DNA of 64,000 bases. It comes from Halomonas smyrnensis AAD6 (GTDB lineage Bacteria > Pseudomonadota > Gammaproteobacteria > Pseudomonadales > Halomonadaceae). Every line of letters starts with the position of its first letter. The first letter of the stretch is position 1. The DNA lies in the NCBI RefSeq assembly GCF_000265245.1, contig NZ_AJKS02000002.1, forward strand, positions 379,405 through 443,404, written 5' to 3'. The notes under the pieces are model-generated. The model worked only from the letters and a program-made list of their open reading frames with translations. It did not search any database and had not been told where the DNA came from. A program made the translations under genes and the position numbers. This document shows, one piece after another, positions 20,049 through 26,546 of the stretch.

Positions 20049-21479
20049 ATGAATCCTAACAAGAAGCTACTCTTCATTAGTCAGCCCATTGAAGATGGCG
20101 AAAGACTCATCGGGGAACTCGAAGCATATGGCTGGGATGTCACGCACATTCAAGAACTGGACAGCATCCCCTTCACAGAAACCTACGCGGATTATGGCGT
20201 CGGCGTCTTGTTCCTGACACAAGACGACCTCGATAATATCAAGAGTTTCGAGAATGCGGCCAACAGGCTCGACACCAGGCTGATAGCCATCTGCCACGAG
20301 GATGTCTTCGATAACCTTCGTCACCATCAGGGTATCGGTCGACTGTTCTTCGGTTATCATATTATTCCGGTCGAAACGGAGAGGCTACATCACGCACTCG
20401 AAAATCTCCTGTCGGTCATCAACCTGGATAAAGACATCCTTGAGGAAGGTAGCCACAGGGGAAGGCATGAATGCCAGATGGTCGGTGAAAGCCCTGTCAT
20501 AAAGACACTATTAAAGACCATTCAAAAGGTCGGTGCCGTCGATGCCCCCGTTCTGATTCAGGGAGAGTCCGGTACGGGCAAGGAGTTGGCGGCCAAGGCC
20601 ATTCACCGTTCCTCCGCTCGCGCGGAGTCTCCCTTCAATGCCATCAACTGCGGCGCCTTGCCGAGCAACCTGATCCAGTCGGAACTTTTCGGCCACGAGA
20701 AGGGATCCTTTACCGGTGCTTCACAGAGAAAGATCGGCATCATCGAGAATACGGATGGTGGAACACTCTTCCTGGATGAAATCGGCGATCTCCCCTTGGA
20801 CATGCAGGTCAACCTGCTTCGGTTCCTGGAAAACCATACGATACAGAGGGTAGGGGGGCTCAAGGAAATCGAGGTCGATGTTCGCGTTCTGGCTGCGACG
20901 CACGTGGATCTGGAAAAGGCGGTAAAGGAAGGGAAGTTCAGAGAGGATCTTTATCACCGCCTTAATGTTCTTCAGATTCGAGTCCCCCCCCTGCGTGAAA
21001 GAGGGGATGACATCGCGACGCTGGCCCATTACTTCTTCAACAAGTTTTCCAGCGAAAAGTCTTCCATTGTGAACGGCTTCAGCAAGGACAGCCTGTCCGT
21101 CATGCAGCTTTATGAATGGCCGGGTAACATCCGAGAACTGATCAATCGCGTGAGAAGGGCGATGGTCATGAGCGAGCACCCACTGATTCGCCCCGGGGAT
21201 CTTGGCCTGGAGCGTCGAGTGCTGAACTCTCGTCACGCGGCGAGTCTCGAGGAGGCGAGAGACCTGGCAGAACGGGGGGTCGTCCTGGCCTCTCTCACAC
21301 GCCATTCCTTCAATATCCTACATGCCGCACGCGATCTGGGCATTTCCCGGGTCACTCTCTATCGCCTGATGGAAAAACACCAAATACACCGTGAAGATCA
21401 AGGGGGTGATGATTCGAGTCATGGGGAATCGGCGAGTTCGAAAAAACCTAACATACTGAATTTCAAGAGAATGAAGTGA
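20049..21479 (+). CDS. Sigma-54-type AAA+ transcriptional activator with degenerate receiver (VpsR/FleQ-like)
   Basis: A 476-residue regulator. The N-terminal receiver-like domain (1-120) lacks the paired acidic residues and the phosphoacceptor Asp (VGVLFL occupies that strand). The AAA+ domain has Walker A GESGTGKE (172-179), sigma-54-contacting GSFTGA (219-224, Ser replacing the usual Ala) and Walker B TLFLDEIGDL. The C-terminal Fis-type helix-turn-helix contains NILHAARDLGISRVTLYRLM. The domain layout matches VpsR and FleQ, c-di-GMP-responsive enhancer-binding proteins. It lies between the VpsT-like regulator and the surface-protein genes, and a near-consensus sigma-54 promoter occurs at 26138-26153, so that gene is the obvious target. 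Confidence 0.85.
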   Translation: MNPNKKLLFISQPIEDGERLIGELEAYGWDVTHIQELDSIPFTETYADYGVGVLFLTQDDLDNIKSFENAANRLDTRLIAICHEDVFDNLRHHQGIGRLFFGYHIIPVETERLHHALENLLSVINLDKDILEEGSHRGRHECQMVGESPVIKTLLKTIQKVGAVDAPVLIQGESGTGKELAAKAIHRSSARAESPFNAINCGALPSNLIQSELFGHEKGSFTGASQRKIGIIENTDGGTLFLDEIGDLPLDMQVNLLRFLENHTIQRVGGLKEIEVDVRVLAATHVDLEKAVKEGKFREDLYHRLNVLQIRVPPLRERGDDIATLAHYFFNKFSSEKSSIVNGFSKDSLSVMQLYEWPGNIRELINRVRRAMVMSEHPLIRPGDLGLERRVLNSRHAASLEEARDLAERGVVLASLTRHSFNILHAARDLGISRVTLYRLMEKHQIHREDQGGDDSSHGESASSKKPNILNFKRMK

Positions 21480-21700
21480 TATTACACCTCACCTGAACAA
21501 GCCGTTGGCGAACCCTTCGGCAGACCGGGCCGCTGCAGGCAGTCACACAGCGTTAGCCGGTAGCACCACGCTTACACTCAACAGAATGACATGTTGATCT
21601 ATGCTCTCCATGAGCAGCACAAGAAAAGGCCCGATGACTTGAAAGCCGTAAGGCTCTTACAGCGCAAGGCCTTGAACCAAGGGATAAAAGGGATAACGTC
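21480..21700 (+). promoter_or_regulatory. Upstream region of the outer-membrane barrel gene
   Basis: This 221-bp spacer follows the sigma-54 activator. A weak GG-N10-GC candidate is at about 21650-21666, but the flanking bases fit sigma-54 poorly. AAGGGATAAAAGGGATAACGTC immediately before the ATG includes a purine-rich ribosome-binding segment. No sigma-70 hexamers were convincing. Confidence 0.35.
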
Positions 21701-22771
21701 ATGAAACTGATCCAAAGAGGTTTCACGCTAGCCTGCGGCCTGGCACCGCTCGCCATGGCCGGACATGCCTGGGCTCAGACGGACAGTAACGGTGCCATCG
21801 ACCCCGTGGGGCAGCGTCCGCCCCCGGTGGAAGAAGCGCCAGAGATTCAGGCCATCCCGGACATCGGTGGCGTTCTGACCCCCAAGGGACGCCTCGTCAT
21901 CGAGCCCGAGTTCCAGTACTCCCACGCCAGCGTCAACCGACTAACCTTTAACGGCGTAGAAATTCTGGAAACTTTACAGATCGGCTTGTTGGCTGCCGAG
22001 GATATCGATCGGGATACCTTCACCGCCTCCGTCACCGGTCGGCTCGGGGTAACCGACCGGCTCGAGCTGGAACTCAGAGTTCCATATCTATATCGAGACG
22101 ACTCAGCTAACTTTGGCAGCGAAAGTCCCGAGTTTGACCTTGAAAGCACCGAGTCGGGTAATGGACTAGGAGATATCGAACTGGCCGCCCACTATCAGAT
22201 CAACAGCGGCCAGGGGGGCGGCCCCTTCTTCGTGGGTAACCTGCGCTACAAGTCGACCACCGGGACGGGGCCCTTCGACGTCGATCGCGACAGCAATGGC
22301 ATCGAGCGCGAACTTGCCACCGGTTCGGGCTTCCACTCGATAGAGCCCAGCCTGACCGTGCTGGTCCCCTCCGCACCGGCGGTCTACTTCGCCAACCTGG
22401 GCTACCTGTTCAACCTCGAGGACGATGTCAACGAAACGATCGGCGAGGTCAGAGTCAAGGAGGTCGATCCGGGGGATGCCGTAAGGATGAGCCTCGGCAT
22501 GTCGTACTCGATCAACCCACGCTCCTCCTTCACGCTGGGCTACAAGAACGACTTTATCCAGGAGACCGATACCACCTTCGTCAATACGGAAACCGGCAGT
22601 ACCGTCACTCAGAGCGGTCGCTCGCTAAATGTGGGCTCCATGCTGCTCGGCTGGTCCTACCAGATGTCCGACGATTCGGTGTTCAACCTGGGGCTGGAAT
22701 TCGGCGTGACCGAAGACGCCCCGGATACCACTCTCACCCTGCGGACTCCCTTCGGGCTGAATGTCTTCTGA
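21701..22771 (+). CDS. Outer-membrane beta-barrel protein, FapF-like/transporter family
   Basis: A 356-residue exported protein with a signal peptide cleaved after GHAWAQ (about residue 26). A short Pro/Glu-rich linker follows, then a long series of alternating amphipathic strands (EFQYSHASVNRLTFNGVEIL, LELELRVPYLYRDD, GDIELAAHYQI, FFVGNLRYKS). The C-terminal residue is Phe, the barrel-insertion signature. The layout resembles the beta-barrel part of FapF, the pore of the Pseudomonas functional-amyloid system, but the coiled-coil N-terminal region of FapF is absent. It converges on the minus-strand secreted-protein operon and shares its terminator. It is probably the export pore of this locus (inference). 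Confidence 0.7.
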   Translation: MKLIQRGFTLACGLAPLAMAGHAWAQTDSNGAIDPVGQRPPPVEEAPEIQAIPDIGGVLTPKGRLVIEPEFQYSHASVNRLTFNGVEILETLQIGLLAAEDIDRDTFTASVTGRLGVTDRLELELRVPYLYRDDSANFGSESPEFDLESTESGNGLGDIELAAHYQINSGQGGGPFFVGNLRYKSTTGTGPFDVDRDSNGIERELATGSGFHSIEPSLTVLVPSAPAVYFANLGYLFNLEDDVNETIGEVRVKEVDPGDAVRMSLGMSYSINPRSSFTLGYKNDFIQETDTTFVNTETGSTVTQSGRSLNVGSMLLGWSYQMSDDSVFNLGLEFGVTEDAPDTTLTLRTPFGLNVF

Positions 22772-22790
22772 TCGACGATGACTCACGAGA

Positions 22791-22821
22791 AAGGCTGCCC
22801 GAAGGGGCAGCCTTTTTTTGT
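22791..22821. terminator. Shared terminator of barrel gene and secreted-protein operon
   Basis: Stem AAGGCTGCCC/GGGCAGCCTT with an intervening GAAG and a TTTTTTT tail on the plus strand. On the minus strand the hairpin is followed by TTTC. It lies between two convergent genes. Confidence 0.88.
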
Positions 22822-22838
22822 TTTTTTCGTGATATCGT

Positions 22839-23501
22839 TCAACGAGGAAGCATGCCCTGCAGCGAGTTGAGAATCGCCCCTCTCTGGCGGGAAGAGCGCA
22901 TCTCGCCGATATTCATGACCTGCACGCTGACGTCGATCTCGTTACTGATGCTTTGCCCGCTGGCCGTGGTCGACAGGCTGCTGACGATCGCATCGCGCGT
23001 GATGTTGTGAAGCGCTGCCGTCATCCCCCCCTGGCCATCGCTCATCAGGACACCGGAAAAGTCGGAAAGCCCGGTGAGGTCGATCTTGCCGCCGATACTC
23101 GCCGCATCGACGCCCCCCGGCCCACCCACCTGGGTGACGGACTCGGAACCCGATTGTTCCAGCGTGCTGGACAGTACCCTGGCACCGGCATTGTCGAAGG
23201 CAACCTGGGTGATGTAACGAACCCGTTCATTGATGGCCGTGGTCAGCTTGGCGCCGAAGTTGAGATCCATGCCCGCCAGTCGAAAGCCGCCACGAAGCTC
23301 TGCCATGCCTTCGTCAGGCAGCACTACCCCTCGGTAGTAAATATCGTGCGTTCCCGCCGACAGGATGCCCGAGGGGGATGTCGCGGCCGGGGATGCTGAC
23401 GCCATCGCCAGGGAAACCGACGCGACCAGGAGGCCGATACTTCGCCGGCAGCCTCTCCACCGGCTCACCGCCATTGCGTGTCCTGCATGCTGCATGCTCA
23501 T
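22839..23501 (-). CDS. Secreted protein with ELRGG motif, fourth gene of the matrix operon
   Basis: A 220-residue protein of no recognised family. A basic N-terminus and hydrophobic stretch (SIGLLVASVSLAMASASPA, about 21-39) form a signal peptide. LPDEGMAELRGGF (61-73) contains ELRGG, resembling the double-glycine processing site of leader peptides cut by C39-type peptidases, and a C39-type peptidase is encoded 24 bp upstream. The rest is Ser/Gly/Thr-rich and predicted beta-rich by eye, ending SLQGMLPR. The ATG at 23501 has AGGAG nine bases upstream. It could play the role of FapE or FapA in a Fap-like system, but no sequence match was established. Confidence 0.65.
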   Translation of the reverse strand: MSMQHAGHAMAVSRWRGCRRSIGLLVASVSLAMASASPAATSPSGILSAGTHDIYYRGVVLPDEGMAELRGGFRLAGMDLNFGAKLTTAINERVRYITQVAFDNAGARVLSSTLEQSGSESVTQVGGPGGVDAASIGGKIDLTGLSDFSGVLMSDGQGGMTAALHNITRDAIVSSLSTTASGQSISNEIDVSVQVMNIGEMRSSRQRGAILNSLQGMLPR

Positions 23502-23524
23502 GGTTGATCACTCCTGCGAGATCA

Positions 23525-24235
23525 TCACCTACCCAGCTCGTTGGCGCCTGGCAGTGTCAGCAGATACGATCCCACGCTGGTGCGTCGAACCCCCGACTCG
23601 ATCGGCGAGGGGGGCCGCACGCGCCAGTCCCGTTCACTGTTGAAGTTCGCTCGTGCCACCTCGATTTCGTTGCGCACACCGAGCACCTTGTTGCTCCATA
23701 ACGTCTCGAAGATATCCTTGGGCACCACGACCGTTCCAGCCGCCGGATCGCCCACCAGCACGTTGTCGGCATCCATTCCCTTGACGACGACGAAGTGCTT
23801 GTAGCCGGCGGTATTTATCAGCGTTATGGCCGGAACGCCGATGCGGATGAAGTCATCCAATGCGATCTCGAAGCCGTCGGCGTTGAGCCCGCTGTCATCC
23901 AGGAAGCGCTTCATGTCCAGCATGGAGAAGCCGTAGGTCTCGATCTGCTCACGATCTCCACGACGGATCATGGCCTCGAAGACCTCGCCCTCGCTGGTGG
24001 GGCGTTCATAGTGATAGGTCATCAGGGTGGCGACGGCCGCCGATCCACAGCTGTAGTCGTACTGCTGGCGCACGACACCCTCCCAGCTGAGTTCCGCCAG
24101 ACTCTTGGCCTCGACCTCGAAGTGGCCGAACGGGTTGGAAATTCGAACGGGGCCCGCCTCGGCCGACGGCACAATGCCACCTCCCCCGACCAAGAGGGTA
24201 GCGACCAGGAAAGCCCCTTGCATCTCCTTGCGCAT
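23525..24235 (-). CDS. Periplasmic C39-family cysteine peptidase (FapD-like)
   Basis: A 236-residue exported protein with a signal peptide (residues 1-27, ending PSAEA). A C39 papain-like peptidase domain has the oxyanion Gln (Q57 or Q58) and catalytic Cys C63 in QQYDYSCGSAA, His H147 in GYKHFVVV and Asp D163 in VGDPAAG. It has no ABC-transporter domains, so it is a stand-alone protease as FapD is in Pseudomonas. The ATG at 24235 was chosen because AGAGG sits eight bases upstream; the longer start at 24259 has none at proper distance. It lies between the small secreted protein and the ELRGG protein, both candidate substrates. Confidence 0.85.
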   Translation of the reverse strand: MRKEMQGAFLVATLLVGGGGIVPSAEAGPVRISNPFGHFEVEAKSLAELSWEGVVRQQYDYSCGSAAVATLMTYHYERPTSEGEVFEAMIRRGDREQIETYGFSMLDMKRFLDDSGLNADGFEIALDDFIRIGVPAITLINTAGYKHFVVVKGMDADNVLVGDPAAGTVVVPKDIFETLWSNKVLGVRNEIEVARANFNSERDWRVRPPSPIESGVRRTSVGSYLLTLPGANELGR

Positions 24236-24314
24236 GATCACGACCTCTGAACGCTGCATCCTCTAAACCCGGCACCCTCTTGTCGTCAGGATGCCCCGGT
24301 CTCTCTTCAATTGT

Positions 24315-24704
24315 TTATGGATTGGCGATATAAACGCTGATACCTATCGCGTTATTGATCGCGTTGGCATTGCCGGTCACGTTGTTGAAGATGCCGGTAC
24401 CGCTGTAATGTCCCATGGAACCGCTTTCGAAAGTGATATTACCGCTGATCATGTTGCCGCCGACATCGAAGCTCGCATCGCTGGAAATGGCCTTCATCTC
24501 CTGAATGCTCTGCACATTGACCTGCTCGAGATGCAGGTTGGCGCCATCACGCCCTCGGGTCTGCTCGAGGCTTTCCATTCCCATACTTTTCAGCGCCCCG
24601 AACCCTTCCAGTGCGCTACCTCCTACGTCTTCGGCCGCCATTGCGCCGCCGGACAGCGTCAAGCCAAACGCGACAAGCCACATCGACTGTACTGACCTTT
24701 TCAT
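24315..24704 (-). CDS. Small secreted protein with VNVQSIQEM motif (candidate minor subunit)
   Basis: A 129-residue exported protein; the signal peptide is cleaved after GAMA (about residue 23). The segment SLEQTRGRDG (45-54) recalls the ELRGG motif of the downstream gene. LHLEQVNVQSIQEM (57-70) is shared in pattern with the glycine-rich protein (NTLNVSKVNVISLQKM). The C-terminal half is Asn/Gly-rich (IFNNVTGNANAINNAIGI), reminiscent of Asn-rich amyloid repeats. The ATG at 24704 has a strong GGAGGAAAG ribosome-binding site; an upstream GTG in frame was rejected. It may be a nucleator or minor component, as FapB is for FapC (inference). Confidence 0.7.
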   Translation of the reverse strand: MKRSVQSMWLVAFGLTLSGGAMAAEDVGGSALEGFGALKSMGMESLEQTRGRDGANLHLEQVNVQSIQEMKAISSDASFDVGGNMISGNITFESGSMGHYSGTGIFNNVTGNANAINNAIGISVYIANP

Positions 24705-24737
24705 CGTCTTTCCTCCCACGACTGATATCGGCAGTGA

Positions 24738-24770
24738 AGGAACTGGCGGAGCATGACTCCACCAGTTCCT
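24738..24770 (-). terminator. Intercistronic hairpin after the glycine-rich gene (attenuator candidate)
   Basis: A 14-bp inverted repeat with one mismatch (24738-24751 against 24757-24770, AGGAACTGG and CCAGTTCCT at its ends) and a five-base loop. It lies between the glycine-rich gene and the small secreted gene. There is no long T-run, so partial termination or 3'-end protection is more likely than full termination. Confidence 0.6.
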
Positions 24771-24808
24771 GACTCAGGCCGAACGGACCTCTATCGAGGC
24801 AGGAGCCA

Positions 24809-25993
24809 TCAATTGCCGATGCTCACGCCGCTGTGCGCCGAGATGCTGGTACCGGACAGCTGGGAGTTGTAGAAGCCGGTGGAGTTGTTCATGTTGGCCA
24901 CACCACCATAAACGCCCCCGGCCGCCACGGAGATGCTGGCTGCCCCGGTGCGCAGGACTGCCGCACCACCGTTGCCACCGTTGCCGGCGTTACCGCCATT
25001 AGCACCTGTGGCAGTGGCCGCACCGGCAATACCCTGGCCGCCACCGCCACCGCCGCCATAGCCATCACCGGTGTCACCGGCCACGGCGCTGGCCCAGCCG
25101 GCGCCCTTGCCGTCACCTCCGGTGCCGGCGCCGGCACCATAGCCGGTCCCGGTACCATCGGCACTGCCGGCCGTTGCACCCGCGAGGCCACCATCGGCAT
25201 CCTGGTCATTGCCATCATCAGATCCCGGGAATCCCGGGAAGCCGCCGCCCAAGAGACGATTCGGACCGCCACGATCGCCACGACCGCTACCACCATTGGT
25301 ATTCGTGGCAGAGGCATCGGCGTCGGCATCAGTATCGCCGCCATGCCCTGCACCCAGGCCAAGCCCGGCGCCATAGCCATCACCACCCCCGCCAAAGCCG
25401 AGGCTCAGTGCGCCGGCATTGCTGCCATCGCCACCATCACCGGCGCCGCCTTCACCGCCGATACCGACGCCGGCACTCACGGCAACGTTGGTGCCACCCT
25501 TGCCACCGAGGCTGAAGTGGCTTCCAGACCCGCCCTGCACGCTGATACCGCTGTTCCCAGAGACCTCAGAGTTCATCTTCTGCAGGGAGATCACGTTGAC
25601 CTTCGACACGTTCAGGGTGTTGAAGGAGTCGCTCATCGCCCAAGCGTCGCCACCACGGCCGGTTGAGCCACCGTCGCCTCCTGCGCCGAGACCCATGCCA
25701 AGGCCGGACCCGCCATAGGCATCGCCACCATCATCACCACCATGGCCACCACCCCGGTGGGAATCATGCCTCTTGCCGCCACTACCACCAGCATCGGCAT
25801 CCCCCCCGACACCAAGACCGAGGCCAGTGCCGTTACCGCCGTCAGCAGATCCGCTAGATCCCCCAATGGCGATGACGTTGTCTTCGACTTCGAACCCACC
25901 ACCACCATTTCTGCTATCGGCCTGAGCGGTGGAAATCGCCATGACCAGCGCCAGCAGGGAAGTTCCCGCGATTGCATATGCTTTGGTACTCAT
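24809..25993 (-). CDS. Glycine-rich secreted protein (candidate major fibre/matrix subunit)
   Basis: A 394-residue exported protein with a signal peptide ending STAQA (residue 25). About one third is glycine (129 of 394), with Asp, Ser, Asn and Ala; no cysteine is present. Two Gly/Asp-rich blocks (about 45-118 and 170-345) flank a conserved-looking core (123-165) with NTLNVSKVNVISLQKM. A non-repetitive C-terminus (350-394) ends SGVSIGN. The ATG at 25993 has GGGAG seven bases upstream; a longer frame to 26128 lacks a signal peptide. It is the first gene of the four-gene minus-strand operon and lies about 130 nt from a sigma-54 promoter. A structural role is inferred from composition and context. 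Confidence 0.75.
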   Translation of the reverse strand: MSTKAYAIAGTSLLALVMAISTAQADSRNGGGGFEVEDNVIAIGGSSGSADGGNGTGLGLGVGGDADAGGSGGKRHDSHRGGGHGGDDGGDAYGGSGLGMGLGAGGDGGSTGRGGDAWAMSDSFNTLNVSKVNVISLQKMNSEVSGNSGISVQGGSGSHFSLGGKGGTNVAVSAGVGIGGEGGAGDGGDGSNAGALSLGFGGGGDGYGAGLGLGAGHGGDTDADADASATNTNGGSGRGDRGGPNRLLGGGFPGFPGSDDGNDQDADGGLAGATAGSADGTGTGYGAGAGTGGDGKGAGWASAVAGDTGDGYGGGGGGGQGIAGAATATGANGGNAGNGGNGGAAVLRTGAASISVAAGGVYGGVANMNNSTGFYNSQLSGTSISAHSGVSIGN

Positions 25994-26137
25994 GATCACA
26001 CTCCCGTTCGATTCGACAGAATCCCTTGCGTCTTGCCGGACGATCTTCGGATCGTTGCCGGCGTCGGTGTCACGTCCTGCTGAGCCGGTGGTCTCTCTTG
26101 AACCCTTGTAGATCCCACTCGCAGGCATGAAACCTAG

Positions 26138-26153
26138 AGCACGGGGCGTGCCA
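26138..26153 (-). promoter_or_regulatory. Sigma-54 (RpoN) promoter for the glycine-rich gene operon
   Basis: On the minus strand TGGCACG-CCCC-GTGCT matches the sigma-54 consensus TGGCACG-N4-TTGCW with a single substitution, and the invariant GG and GC are correctly spaced. Initiation near 26127 would give a leader of about 130 nt. A sigma-54 activator gene lies 4.7 kb away in the same island. Confidence 0.7.
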
Positions 26154-26475
26154 GTTTTCGGTAACCTTTTGATAGTTCGGCTGAAGAAACCCGTCGAGGT
26201 CGGGTCGCGGGCGGGGCAGGCAGGACAGGAGCGGGATATCGCCGAGCGGAGTGTCAGGCTGATGAAACAGTGGCTTCGATCGTGGCGCAGGAATGCGTGA
26301 TTAAGGTATTTAAAAACAATTATTTAACATAATGAAACATATTAGGTACAAACCTGTTTCAGTCTTGACACTTTCGTCACGCCTCAATACATTCATTTAA
26401 TTTTCAATATCTTATGTAGTAACAGCCGACGCCGAACCGCAAGGCGGGGTGCCAAGCCGATGTAACACTCGGCCA
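26154..26475. promoter_or_regulatory. AT-rich upstream activating region of the matrix operon
   Basis: The stretch between the sigma-54 promoter and the kinase-like gene holds no ORF. Bases about 26295-26420 are very AT-rich. They contain an inverted repeat with arms TGAAACA (26333-26339) and TGTTTCA (26355-26361), and within it AGGT-ACAA-ACCT (26344-26355). These are plausible enhancer or operator sites for the two regulators, about 180-220 bp upstream of the promoter. Confidence 0.5.
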
Positions 26476-26511
26476 TGCGTGAAAGAGAGGCTACAGGGGA
26501 GACGGCATGGA

Positions 26512-26536
26512 GAGACCGGCCTCGGCGGCCGGTCTC
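26512..26536 (-). terminator. Hairpin downstream of the kinase-like gene
   Basis: A perfect ten-base stem GAGACCGGCC/GGCCGGTCTC with a TCGGC loop, 11 bp after the stop at 26547. The following minus-strand sequence TCCATGCC lacks a T-run, so strength is uncertain. Confidence 0.5.
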
Positions 26537-26546
26537 GGCGGGCACC

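Noticed and set aside
24833..25718. Plus-strand frames rich in Thr/Ala/Ile/His opposite the glycine-rich gene
   Set aside because: They mirror the repetitive GGN codons of the minus-strand gene, which has the signal peptide, ribosome-binding site and promoter.
24809..25993. CRISPR array or tandem-repeat locus in the glycine-rich region
   Set aside because: Repetitiveness comes from glycine codons; there are no equal-length direct repeats with spacers.
22839..26128. Assignment of the island genes as true fapA-F
   Set aside because: The protease and barrel fit the theme, but the three exported proteins lack the Fap repeat pattern and the order differs, so gene symbols were not given.
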